NCBI GenBank assembly: GCA_016210125.1
Contig: JACQUS010000404.1
Location: 1 to 11,096, forward strand
Direction: 5' to 3'
Origin: Chloroflexota bacterium
GTDB lineage: Bacteria > Chloroflexota > UBA6077 > FW602-bin22 > JACQUS01
DNA length: 11,096 bases
The notes beneath the pieces were generated by a model, which saw nothing but the letters and a program-made list of their open reading frames with translations, ran no database searches and was not told where the DNA came from. Numbering within the stretch: position 1 is the first letter of the stretch; each line of letters begins with the position of its first letter. The position numbers and the translations under genes are program-made. Shown here piece after piece: positions 1 through 6,428 of this stretch.

Positions 1-601
1 CCCCGTCGCCCAGCACGACGATGGCGTCGCCGACGGCGATCCGCCCGCTGGTCAGGACGTCCACCCGCAGCCCGCCGCGATTGACCAGGCCCTTCAGCAC
101 GCCGGGCTGTGTCAGGCTCTCCAGGTGCGCGCACGGGGTGCAGGGCCGCGCGCCGAAGCACTCGACGGTGCCGACGCGGAAACGCTTGCCGATGAGCGCG
201 TCGAGGTCCACGCCGCGCGTCACGACGTTGCGGCGGTGCGCGCCGGGCGCGAGCGCGATGCCCGTGTCGCGCGCCAGGCCCTCCAGCGCCTCGACGGCGA
301 TGAGCGTGAGCGCGCGGCCGGTCGAAGGCTCCCGCCCGGAGTAGCTGCCGATGCCAGCGCCGTAGCGGTCGCCGACGAGACCGTGGCCGGCCAGGGCCTC
401 GACCTCGGCCACCGGCGCCGGTCGGCCCTCCGCCGTGGGCGCCAGGAAGATGCCCTTGACGAATCCGGCGATGCCGCTCTCCTCGGCCGCCGGCACGGGG
501 CCGTACATCGGGGCCGTCGGCGTGGCGCTCGCGGCTCCATCTCCACCCGCCCGCGCCGCCGCGTCGCGGTGCGCTGGGGTCGTCGGCTCTGCGGTGCTCA
601 T
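1..601 (-). CDS. MOSC-domain protein (3' end outside window)
   Basis: Reading the complement from 601 gives an open frame of 200 codons that is still open at base 1, so the C-terminus is missing. Residues 1-45 are Ala/Pro-rich low complexity. From about residue 46 the protein matches a MOSC domain: GLVGDRYG (75-82), RRNVVTRGVDL (123-133), the Cys-containing ARPCTPCAHLE (151-161, Cys154 and Cys157), and GGLRVDVLTSGRIAVGDAIVV (176-196). MOSC domains are related to the C-terminal domain of molybdenum cofactor sulfurase, and stand-alone members (YiiM/YcbX type) are thought to handle sulfur or molybdenum cofactor; the substrate here is unknown. The start is set by GGAGGG about nine bases upstream of ATG 601. 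The internal ATG at codon 32 has no such site. The gene is transcribed away from the helix-turn-helix gene and shares the 602-685 region with it. Confidence 0.88.
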   Translation of the reverse strand, partial: MSTAEPTTPAHRDAAARAGGDGAASATPTAPMYGPVPAAEESGIAGFVKGIFLAPTAEGRPAPVAEVEALAGHGLVGDRYGAGIGSYSGREPSTGRALTLIAVEALEGLARDTGIALAPGAHRRNVVTRGVDLDALIGKRFRVGTVECFGARPCTPCAHLESLTQPGVLKGLVNRGGLRVDVLTSGRIAVGDAIVVLGDG

Positions 602-649
602 CCCTTACGCCCTCCGCTCGATATGGGCCTCGTGGGCTGCCCGCGAGGC

Positions 650-666
650 GGTGGTATAATACCACC
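650..666. promoter_or_regulatory. Palindromic divergent promoter/operator
   Basis: GGTGGTATAATACCACC is a perfect inverted repeat with 8-base arms around a single central A (658). On the + strand it contains TGG-TATAAT (652-660), a full extended -10 consensus. On the - strand the same bases read TGG-TATTAT. Predicted start sites are near 667 (+), about 20 bases before ATG 686, and near 649 (-), about 48 bases before ATG 601. I see no good -35 hexamer on either strand, which fits extended -10 promoters. The symmetry suggests a dimeric repressor could bind here and shut both genes; that part is inference. Confidence 0.6.
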
Positions 667-685
667 CGACGAACACACGCTGGCG

Positions 686-1015
686 ATGATGAAAGCAACA
701 CTGGGCCGTAGAGGCGTGCGGCGTGCCGCCGAGATCCGCGAGCTGCTGCGCGACGAGCAACGTACCGCCGTGGACACCCGCGACCCACTCGTCATTCGCA
801 AGATGACCGATCGCTATCGTGCCATCGACGAGGTGCTAGAGGGCCTCGCGGACGACGCGCCAGTGGACCTGTGGGCGGCCATGGTCGGCGTGAGCCAGAC
901 AGCCCGCGCGCTCGGCTTCACCGCGTGGCAAGTGCGGCAGATGATTCGCGAGGGCAAGCTGCAGGCCCGCAAGGTCGGCAACGAGTGGCGCATCCCCCTG
1001 AGCGCAGTGCTGTGA
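686..1015 (+). CDS. Excisionase-type helix-turn-helix DNA-binding protein
   Basis: This encodes 109 residues. The C-terminal 50 (about 60-109) match the HTH_17/excisionase (MerR-like winged helix) family: QTARALGFTAWQVRQMIREG followed by KLQARKVGNEWRIPLSAVL, the typical wing and 'W-R-I-P' ending. The N-terminal half is charged and helical (RRAAEIRELLRDEQR, then MTDRYRAIDEVLEGL) with no recognised domain. ATG 686 and ATG 689 are both possible starts. Neither has a clear ribosome site, and the promoter lies so close that the leader would be about 20 bases. The reading frame is open further upstream, but that part is antisense to the MOSC gene and precedes the promoter, so I left it out. The protein is too small to be a phage excisionase system alone and no integrase is nearby; a local transcription regulator is the more likely role. 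Confidence 0.75.
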   Translation: MMKATLGRRGVRRAAEIRELLRDEQRTAVDTRDPLVIRKMTDRYRAIDEVLEGLADDAPVDLWAAMVGVSQTARALGFTAWQVRQMIREGKLQARKVGNEWRIPLSAVL

Positions 1016-1049
1016 GCGCCTCGGTCCACCAGCGCGGAGGCCACGTCGC

Positions 1050-1499
1050 TTGCTGAGCTTCAAGCGCCTGCCCGTCGCCGCGTCCGACGGCAGCCGCGCC
1101 CGTCTGGGCCGGCTGCGCACACCCCACGGCGTCGCGCTCACGCCGGCGTTCCTGCCCGTCGGCACCAATGCGACCGTGCGCGCCCTCGGCCTCGACGACC
1201 TGGCAGCCGTCGGCGCGCCGATCGTCCTGGCGAACACCTACCACCTGCACCGGCGCCCGGGCGCCGACGTCGTCGCCGCGCTGGGCGGGCTCCATCGCTT
1301 CATGGGCTGGCAGGGGCCGATCCTCACCGATTCCGGCGGCTTCCAGGTCCTGCGCCTCGCCGCACGGCGCGTGGTCGACGGCGACGGCGTCACCTTCCGC
1401 TCGCACCTCGACGGCGCGCCGGTACGGCTGAGGCCCGAGGTGGCCACGGCCGTCCTGGCCCGCCACCGCGCCGGTGGGCCGGCCGAGGCGCCGGCGTGA
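1050..1499 (+). pseudogene. tgt: Truncated queuine tRNA-ribosyltransferase (N-terminal third)
   Basis: The frame encodes 149 residues from TTG 1050, with GGAGG (1036-1040) nine bases upstream. Residues 1-130 match bacterial Tgt, the enzyme that exchanges guanine for preQ1 in the anticodon of queuosine tRNAs: TPAFLPVGTNATVRAL (31-46), NTYHLHRRPG (62-71), the DSGGFQ active-site loop (94-99, containing the conserved Asp equivalent to Asp102 of Zymomonas) and GVTFRSHLDG (113-122). Homology stops after RPE (128-130); the last 19 residues are not Tgt-like. Family members are about 370-390 residues, so the barrel's second half, the catalytic nucleophile Asp and the Cys/His zinc site are absent. No other frame restores them before the next gene. 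As it stands it should not be an active transglycosylase. It ends in a GTGA overlap with the epimerase gene. A deletion, a cluster insertion or an assembly join could explain it. Confidence 0.8.
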
Positions 1500-2584
1500 T
1501 CGTCGCCACGGTCGTCGGCGCGCGTCCGCAGTTCATCAAGGCCGCGCCGGTCAGCGTGGCGCTCCGTCGGCAGGCCCGTGAGATCCTGGTGCATACCGGG
1601 CAGCACTACGACGATATGATGTCCGACGTGTTCTTCCGTGAGATGGCCCTGCCCGCGCCGAACTACCATCTCGGCGTCGGCTCGGCCAGCCACGGCCGGC
1701 AGACCGGCGAGATGCTCGCCGCCGTCGAGGAGGTGCTGCTGGCCGAGCGCCCGCACGCCGTGCTCGTCTACGGCGACACGAACTCCACGCTGGCCGGGGC
1801 GCTGGCCGCCGCCAAGCTGCACATCCCCGTCGCGCACGTCGAGGCCGGGATGCGCAGCTTCGACAAGTCGATGCCCGAGGAGATCAACCGCGTCCTGACG
1901 GACCACGTCTCGACGCTGCTGCTCTGCCCTACGGAGACCGCGGTGCGCAACCTCGCCGCCGAGGGCTTGCGCGATGGCGTGCACCACGTCGGCGACGTGA
2001 TGTACGACGCGCTGCTGCGCTTCCTGCCTCTTGCCCACGTGCACTCGCGCGTGCTCGACGACCTGGGGCTGGCGCCGGGCGGCTATGTCGTCGCGACGGT
2101 GCACCGTGCCGCCAACGCGGACGACCCGCAGCGTCTGGCGAGCATCATCTGCGGCCTGGGTGGCCTCGACTGGCCGACGGTCTTTCCGGTCCACCCGCGG
2201 ACGGCGAGGGCGCTGGCCGCGGCAGGCAGCGTCGTGCCGCCCACCGTCCGCGCCATCGAGCCGCTGGGCTATCTCGACATGCTGCGGCTGGAGGAGCAGG
2301 CGCGGCTGATCGTCACCGACTCGGGCGGCGTGCAGAAGGAGGCCTACATGCTCGGCGTCCCCTGCCTCACGCTGCGCGAGGAGACCGAGTGGCCCGAGAC
2401 GGTCGCCGCCGGCTGGAACTGCCTCGTCGGCGCGGAGGCGGAGCGTCTAGTGGCCGCGGCGCGCAGCCTCGCCCCGCCGAGCGAGCGACCGCCGCTGTTC
2501 GGCGACGGCGTAGCAGCGGAGCGCGCTGCTTCGTTAATCTTGACGATGACCCAACACCAGGAGAGGAAAACGACGTGCGACTAA
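1496..2584 (+). CDS. wecB: UDP-HexNAc 2-epimerase, non-hydrolysing (WecB/WbpI type)
   Basis: This 362-residue protein has the full length of the non-hydrolysing UDP-GlcNAc 2-epimerase family. Family motifs are in order: VVGARPQFIKAAPV (6-19, Arg10), YGDTNSTLAG (92-101, Asp94), HVEAGMRSFD with PEEINR (114-132, Glu116 and Glu129), TVHRAAN (201-207, His203) and TDSGGVQKEA (274-283). REETEWPET (294-302) replaces the enterobacterial 'TERPE' and is a known variant. In this setting, beside WbpB-, WbpE- and WbpD-type genes, the likely reaction is the last step of the pathway: 2-epimerisation of UDP-GlcNAc3NAcA to UDP-ManNAc3NAcA, as done by WbpI/WlbD. Plain UDP-GlcNAc/UDP-ManNAc interconversion (WecB) cannot be excluded from sequence alone. 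The start is GTG, overlapping the tgt stop by four bases, so translation is probably coupled. The 3' end overlaps the lipoprotein gene by 10 bases. Confidence 0.92.
   Translation: MIVATVVGARPQFIKAAPVSVALRRQAREILVHTGQHYDDMMSDVFFREMALPAPNYHLGVGSASHGRQTGEMLAAVEEVLLAERPHAVLVYGDTNSTLAGALAAAKLHIPVAHVEAGMRSFDKSMPEEINRVLTDHVSTLLLCPTETAVRNLAAEGLRDGVHHVGDVMYDALLRFLPLAHVHSRVLDDLGLAPGGYVVATVHRAANADDPQRLASIICGLGGLDWPTVFPVHPRTARALAAAGSVVPPTVRAIEPLGYLDMLRLEEQARLIVTDSGGVQKEAYMLGVPCLTLREETEWPETVAAGWNCLVGAEAERLVAAARSLAPPSERPPLFGDGVAAERAASLILTMTQHQERKTTCD
2559..2566 (+). promoter_or_regulatory. Ribosome binding site deciding the lipoprotein start
   Basis: AGGAGAGG lies inside the 3' end of the epimerase gene, eight bases before GTG 2575 and 17 before ATG 2584. 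The spacing favours the GTG, which also gives the signal peptide its basic residue (Arg2). Confidence 0.65.
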
Positions 2585-3093
2585 TGCTGTGCCTCCTCAT
2601 CAGCGGGCTCGTGCTGGCCGGCGCCGCCTGCCAGCCGACGGCGCCGGCCGCCCCCACCACGCCCGGCGCGAGCGTCGTGGTCGAGCCGGACGGCAGCGTG
2701 GCCACGCGCAGCGTCTATCGGAGTGTAGACCGCGGCAATGAGCAGGTGAAGTTGATCGGCGAGGCGCAGGGCGAGGACAGCGACCTGCGCGTGCGCACGT
2801 GGGTCACGCGCACAGAGCTGATGGCGGACGACGAGCTGGGGCTCTTCGCCATGGTCGAGCGCGACGGCCGGCCGCTGCCGAACGCCGTCGTGCTGGTCAT
2901 GCTGGCGAGCGGCGGCGCTCCGAGCATCACGCGGCTCCAGACCGGCCCCGACGGCTTAGTCGCCGTCAAGCTGAGCGGCAAGTCATTCCGCGTCGGCGTC
3001 GCGTCGCAGATTCTCGTGTCCGCACGCGACGGCCAAGACGCGGCCGATGCCGAGCTGCGCGTCTTCGTCGACTCAAGCGGAGCGCCCGGCTGA
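2575..3093 (+). CDS. Small lipoprotein with predicted Ig-like domain, unknown function
   Basis: This encodes 172 residues from GTG 2575. Residues 1-19 form a lipoprotein signal: basic Arg2, a hydrophobic stretch LMLCLLISGLVLAGAA and Cys19. The residues before Cys19 (Ala-Gly-Ala-Ala) fit the relaxed lipobox rule but lack the usual Leu at -3. A Pro/Ala/Thr linker follows (20-32). Residues about 75-165 look like an all-beta domain; ERDGRPLPNAVVLVML and TGPDGLVAVKLSGKSF recall bacterial Ig-like (Big_1/invasin) or transthyretin-type repeats, but I cannot assign a family. The mature protein should be anchored outside the membrane. It sits inside the sugar operon, overlapping the epimerase by 10 bases and the acetyltransferase by one (TGATG), so it is co-translated with them. 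A role in polymer export, retention or cell-surface attachment is a guess from position only. Confidence 0.8.
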   Translation: MRLMLCLLISGLVLAGAACQPTAPAAPTTPGASVVVEPDGSVATRSVYRSVDRGNEQVKLIGEAQGEDSDLRVRTWVTRTELMADDELGLFAMVERDGRPLPNAVVLVMLASGGAPSITRLQTGPDGLVAVKLSGKSFRVGVASQILVSARDGQDAADAELRVFVDSSGAPG

Positions 3094-3692
3094 TGGCCGA
3101 CACCCCACCGCGCGTCCATCCCACGGCCGAGGTCGCGCCGGACGCGGTGGTCGGCCCTGGCACGCGCATCTGGCACCATGCCCAGGTGCGTGAGGGTGCG
3201 CGCGTCGGCGCCGAGTGCATCCTGGGCAAGGGCGTCTACGTCGACCATCACGTCGTCGTCGGCAACCGCGTCAAGCTCCAAAATGGCGTCTCGGTGTTCT
3301 ACCGCGCCACGCTGGAGGATGGCGTTTTCGTCGGGCCGCATGCCTGCCTGACCAACGACCGCGTGCCACGGGCCATCACCCCCGACGGCGAATTGAAGGC
3401 CGAGTCGGACTGGGAGATCGGGCAGACGGTGGTGCGCTATGGGGCGGCCATCGGCTCGGGTGCCGTCGTGCTCACGGGCCTGAGCATCGGTCGCTGGGCC
3501 ATGGTTGGCGCGGGCGCCGTGGTGACGCGCGACGTGCCGGATCACGGGCTGGTCGTCGGCGTGCCGGCGCGGCTGATTGGCTACGTCTGCGCCTGCGGCC
3601 AGCGCCTCGCCGCGGCTGGAGCCGGCGCCTGGCGCTGCGCTGCCTGCGAGCGAAGCTATGAGCTGCCGCCGCTGGAGGGCCGGCGGCTGTGA
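3093..3692 (+). CDS. wbpD: WbpD-type N-acetyltransferase with C-terminal zinc ribbon
   Basis: This 199-residue protein begins at the ATG of a TGATG stop/start overlap, so it is probably translationally coupled. Residues 7-160 form a left-handed beta-helix of hexapeptide repeats (VHPTAEVAPDAVVGPGTRIW; AECILGKGVYVDHHVVVG; AIGSGAVVLTGLSIG). The stretch FVGPHACLTNDRVPRA (79-94) is the signature of the WbpD/WlbB family, which acetylates the 3-amino group of UDP-GlcNAc3NA with acetyl-CoA to give UDP-GlcNAc3NAcA. A zinc ribbon is appended after about residue 163: Cys166-x-Cys168 and Cys182-x-x-Cys185. Enzymes of this family otherwise end near residue 160-190; ribbons of this kind occur in a subset of homologues. 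The gene closes the first packed block (1496-3692); a 285-base gap follows. Related FdtC-like acetyltransferases are an alternative, made less likely by the other pathway genes present. Confidence 0.87.
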   Translation: MADTPPRVHPTAEVAPDAVVGPGTRIWHHAQVREGARVGAECILGKGVYVDHHVVVGNRVKLQNGVSVFYRATLEDGVFVGPHACLTNDRVPRAITPDGELKAESDWEIGQTVVRYGAAIGSGAVVLTGLSIGRWAMVGAGAVVTRDVPDHGLVVGVPARLIGYVCACGQRLAAAGAGAWRCAACERSYELPPLEGRRL

Positions 3693-3706
3693 GCGTCCCG
3701 CGCCTC

Positions 3707-3715
3707 TGCTATACT
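3707..3715 (+). promoter_or_regulatory. Extended -10 promoter candidate
   Basis: TGC-TATACT is an extended -10 element (five of six matches in the hexamer), 15 bases after the acetyltransferase stop. No -35 is apparent. Transcription would start near 3722 and meet the terminator hairpin at 3840-3873 before reaching the chain-length gene. Confidence 0.4.
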
Positions 3716-3839
3716 GAGATTGATCCAGCGCTGCGTTGGCCTCCTCGTCCAGCGCGTATGTACACGCGGAAAGGCGGCACGCTCCGGATGCTCATTCCTG
3801 CCAGCGCCGGCGCCACCCACGCGCGGTGCCGGAAGGGGA

Positions 3840-3873
3840 GTGCAGAGGGGCTTCGCCCCTCTGCACGTTTTTT
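3840..3873 (+). terminator. Rho-independent terminator or attenuator
   Basis: A perfect 12-base-pair stem (3840-3851 pairing with 3855-3866), loop TTC, is followed after one base by six T residues (3868-3873). This is a textbook intrinsic terminator on the + strand. The stem belongs to the same repeat family as the hairpins at 7585 and 7674. It could end the upstream block, or attenuate transcripts starting near 3722. Confidence 0.75.
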
Positions 3874-3892
3874 GGGCGGGGTGGGGTTGGGG
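3874..3892 (+). other. G-quadruplex-type tract after the terminator
   Basis: Four G-runs (3874-3876, 3878-3881, 3883-3886, 3889-3892) are separated by loops of 1, 1 and 2 bases. This meets the usual G-quadruplex pattern on the + strand. It abuts the T6 run, and a similar G-rich tract follows the T6 run at 7617-7622. Confidence 0.45.
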
Positions 3893-3977
3893 CACGTGAA
3901 GCCTCCAGCAAGGGCGCAGCGTGTGCCCCAGATGCGGCGCCCGCGAGGCCGGCATCACGTCGAGGCGAGACGGCCCG

Positions 3978-5315
3978 GTGCGTGAAAGACTGAGCGACGA
4001 CATCGAGCTGCGCGACTACCTGGACGTGGCGGGCCGCCACATCGTCCTCGTCGTCGTGGCGACGGTCGTCGCCTTGGCAGTCGGCGTTGGCTACACGCTG
4101 CTCCAGCCGCAGAAGCACGAGGCCGTGGCGCTGCTGCTCATCTCGCGCCAGCTCCCGCAGCGGCCGTCCTTCGACCCGCGCTTTCCGCCGCCGGACGTGC
4201 AGACCGCCAGCAAGGCCATCGCCGTGCTGCTGCACAGCCCGGGCGTCGCGGCCAAGGTGGTCCAGGACCTGCGCGGCCGGCTGCCGGCCGGCGTGCAGGG
4301 CGCCGCCGAAGAGGTGACTATCGAGGTCCTGCGTGACGACGCCTCGCTCGTGCGCGTCGCTGCGCGCCACGCCGATCCTCAGGTGGCCGCTGCCGTCGCG
4401 AACGCCTGGGCCGACACCGGCGCGCGCGAGGTCAGCGAGATGTACAGCCAGTCGCAGCGCGCGCTCAAGCTCGTGAACGAGCAGCTTCGTGTTACCGAGG
4501 GCGAGCTACGCGCAGTCGGCGGCGAGCTGCGCGACTTCTACGCCCGCAGCCAGATCGCGCTCCTCCAGAACCGCGTCAACCAAGGGAATGCCTACCTTGC
4601 CCAGCTTCTCGCGGCGCAGCAGCGCATCGGCCTGACGCTGGCCGACGCGGAGCGCGTCCGCCAGCAGCTCGCCGCCGGGGGTGAGGCGACCGTGGCCGAC
4701 GGCCTGTTGCAGCTCCTGGTGCTCGACTGGACGGTCGCGCGCGGCGCGCCGGCCCCGCCCGTGGCCGTGCCGGGCACGCGTCAGGCCGAGAGCCCCCAGG
4801 CGACGGCGCCGGCGAGCGCGCCGAGCGCGCCGGTGCAGCTCCAGATCGCCGTCGAGCAGCTCCGCGTGGCCGACCGGCCGGTGTCCGAGCGCTTGCGCAA
4901 CCTCGACATCCTCACCCGCGCCCTCGACGAGGAGCGCCAGGCCCTGAACCGGCAGCTCGAGCAGGAGACCGCGGCGCTCCAGGGGGCGCGGCGCGACCTG
5001 GCCGTGGAGATGGCCGAGGAAGAGCGCCTGAACCTGGGATTCGAGGCCACTCGGCGCACGTACCAGACGCTCAGCAACAAGGCCGACGAGCTGCGCATCG
5101 CCACGCAGTCCGACGTGCTGCCGGCGCAGGTCGCCAGCCCGGCGGCGCTGCCCGATCGGCCGGCGCCGCGGCCCTGGCTGCTACACCTCGGTGTGGCCGT
5201 GGCGGTCGGCATCTTCGTCGGCGTGCTCGGGGCCTTCGTCGTCAACAGCCTGCCGTCCGCGCGCGCGCCCCGCCGTCGGCCGGCGCCTGAGCTGGCCGTG
5301 ACGAAGGAGCGCTGA
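3978..5315 (+). CDS. Wzz/GumC-type polysaccharide chain-length protein
   Basis: This encodes 445 residues from GTG 3978. It has the two-helix architecture of polysaccharide co-polymerases. There is a short cytoplasmic ELRDYLDVAGRH segment, a membrane helix near 22-42 (IVLVVVATVVALAVGVGYTLL), a long periplasmic-type region and a second helix near 400-425 (WLLHLGVAVAVGIFVGVLGAF). The middle is rich in heptad-like coiled coil (about 155-215 and 300-370), interrupted by a Pro/Ala-rich insert near 255-280. The C-terminal tail is basic and Pro-rich. No Walker motifs or tyrosine-kinase (BY-kinase) domain follow, so any kinase must be separate. It should regulate polymer length together with a Wzy polymerase, or act in export. 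An in-frame GTG at 3921 would add 19 residues containing CPRCG. I prefer 3978 because family members start just before the ELRDYL motif, with GAGG at 3962-3965. The downstream aminotransferase starts two bases after its stop. Confidence 0.83.
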   Translation: MRERLSDDIELRDYLDVAGRHIVLVVVATVVALAVGVGYTLLQPQKHEAVALLLISRQLPQRPSFDPRFPPPDVQTASKAIAVLLHSPGVAAKVVQDLRGRLPAGVQGAAEEVTIEVLRDDASLVRVAARHADPQVAAAVANAWADTGAREVSEMYSQSQRALKLVNEQLRVTEGELRAVGGELRDFYARSQIALLQNRVNQGNAYLAQLLAAQQRIGLTLADAERVRQQLAAGGEATVADGLLQLLVLDWTVARGAPAPPVAVPGTRQAESPQATAPASAPSAPVQLQIAVEQLRVADRPVSERLRNLDILTRALDEERQALNRQLEQETAALQGARRDLAVEMAEEERLNLGFEATRRTYQTLSNKADELRIATQSDVLPAQVASPAALPDRPAPRPWLLHLGVAVAVGIFVGVLGAFVVNSLPSARAPRRRPAPELAVTKER

Positions 5316-5317
5316 GG

Positions 5318-6412
5318 ATGGCGACGACGCCGGAGACGACGGCCATTCCCATCGCTCGCCCGCTCATCGGGTCGGAGGAGCGCGCCGCGGTGCTGCGCGT
5401 GCTCGACTCCGGTCAGCTCGCCCAGGGGCCAGAGGTCGCCGCCTTCGAGCACGAATTCGCCGCCTTCCTGGGCGTTCGGCACGCCGTGGCCGTGGCGAAC
5501 GGCACCGCGGCGCTGCACGTCGCGCTGCTGGCGCACGGGATTGGCCCAGGCGACGAGGTCATCACCACGCCCTTCACCTTCGTCGCCTCGGCCAACGCCA
5601 TCCTCTACGTCGGCGCGCGGCCGGTGTTCGTCGACATCGACCCGAAGAGCTACAACCTCGACCCCACCCTCGTCGAGCGCGCGCTCACGTCGCGGACGCG
5701 GGCGCTGCTGCCGGTGTATCTTTACGGCAACCCGTGGGGCGCGGATGCTTATGCCGAGATCGCCGCGCGCGACGGCCTCGCGCTGGTCGAGGATGCCTGC
5801 CAGGCGCACGGCGCGCTGCGGCAGGGGCGCATCGTCGGCACCTTCGGGACGGCCTGCTTCTCGTTCTACCCGACGAAGAACATGACCACCGCCGAGGGCG
5901 GGATGATCACCACGAACGACGACGCCGTAGCCGACCGCGCGCGCGTGCTGCGCCAGCACGGCGCGCGGCACACCTACGAGCACGAGGTCCTGGGCTACAA
6001 CTATCGCATGACGGAGATTCAGGCGGCCATCGGTCGCGTGCAGCTCGGCCGGCTCGCAGAATGGACCGCGCGCCGGCGGGCCAACGCGCGCTACTACGAC
6101 GTGCACTTGCGCAGCGTCGCCACGCCGGTGGAGGACGCCGGCGACCGGCACGTCTACCACCAGTACACGGTGCGTGTGCCTGAGGCGCTGGGGCGCGACG
6201 CCCTGCGCGCGAGGCTCCGGGCGGGCGGCATCGGCACGAGCGTGCACTACCCGCGGCCGGTGCACCAGCAGCCGCTCTACCGCGGGCTGGGCTACGCCGA
6301 CCGCCTGCCGGTCGCCGAGCAGGCCAGCTGCGAGGTGCTGTCGCTGCCGGTCTGGCCGGGGCTGGCCGAGGGCGACCTCGCGCGGATCGTGGCCGTGCTG
6401 GAAGACGCGTGA
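5318..6412 (+). CDS. DegT/DnrJ/EryC1-family sugar aminotransferase (WbpE type)
   Basis: This 364-residue protein has the usual length for this PLP-dependent family. Motifs: the opening PIARPLIGSEERAAVLRVLD with SGQLAQGPEV, HAVAVANGTAALHVAL (55-70), TTPFTFVASANAI (83-95), LVEDACQAHGA (156-166, Asp159 contacting the cofactor) and FYPTKNMTTAEGGMITT (183-199), where Lys187 should form the Schiff base with PLP. NYRMTEIQAAIG and a closing HYPRPVHQQPLY segment, both family-typical, are also present. Within this gene set it most probably transfers an amino group to C-3 of UDP-3-keto-GlcNAcA, giving UDP-GlcNAc3NA, as WbpE/WlbC does. The family also includes C-4 aminotransferases, so the position rests on the neighbouring WbpB- and WbpD-type genes. 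ATG 5318 follows AAGGAG (5304-5309) by eight bases and the chain-length gene's stop by two. Confidence 0.9.
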   Translation: MATTPETTAIPIARPLIGSEERAAVLRVLDSGQLAQGPEVAAFEHEFAAFLGVRHAVAVANGTAALHVALLAHGIGPGDEVITTPFTFVASANAILYVGARPVFVDIDPKSYNLDPTLVERALTSRTRALLPVYLYGNPWGADAYAEIAARDGLALVEDACQAHGALRQGRIVGTFGTACFSFYPTKNMTTAEGGMITTNDDAVADRARVLRQHGARHTYEHEVLGYNYRMTEIQAAIGRVQLGRLAEWTARRRANARYYDVHLRSVATPVEDAGDRHVYHQYTVRVPEALGRDALRARLRAGGIGTSVHYPRPVHQQPLYRGLGYADRLPVAEQASCEVLSLPVWPGLAEGDLARIVAVLEDA

Positions 6413-6428
6413 GGGAGGGGACGAGTCG

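Larger units (their letters stand above)
3693..3977. other. 285-base gap: promoter, terminator, G-rich tract
   Basis: I support no gene here. The gap holds an extended -10 candidate (3707-3715), an undistinguished GC-rich stretch (3716-3837), a terminator-like hairpin with T6 (3840-3873) and a G-run tract (3874-3892). A short frame starting at ATG 3758 runs straight through the hairpin and has no ribosome site or recognisable product. Confidence 0.5.

Noticed and set aside
125..685. Upstream extension of the helix-turn-helix reading frame, giving a protein of about 296 residues
   Set aside because: This part is antisense to the well-supported MOSC gene, is Arg/Ala-rich in the manner of GC-rich shadow frames, and precedes the promoter at 650-666.
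686..1015. Phage or integrative element marked by the excisionase-like protein
   Set aside because: No integrase, attachment site, tRNA gene or phage gene is present; HTH_17 proteins are common as stand-alone regulators.
1238..2194. Open frame of 318 codons on the - strand
   Set aside because: It is the complement of the epimerase and the tgt remnant; no domain or ribosome site supports it.
3758..3985. Small frame starting at ATG 3758 in the gap before the chain-length gene
   Set aside because: It runs through the terminator stem and G-rich tract, has no ribosome site and no plausible product.
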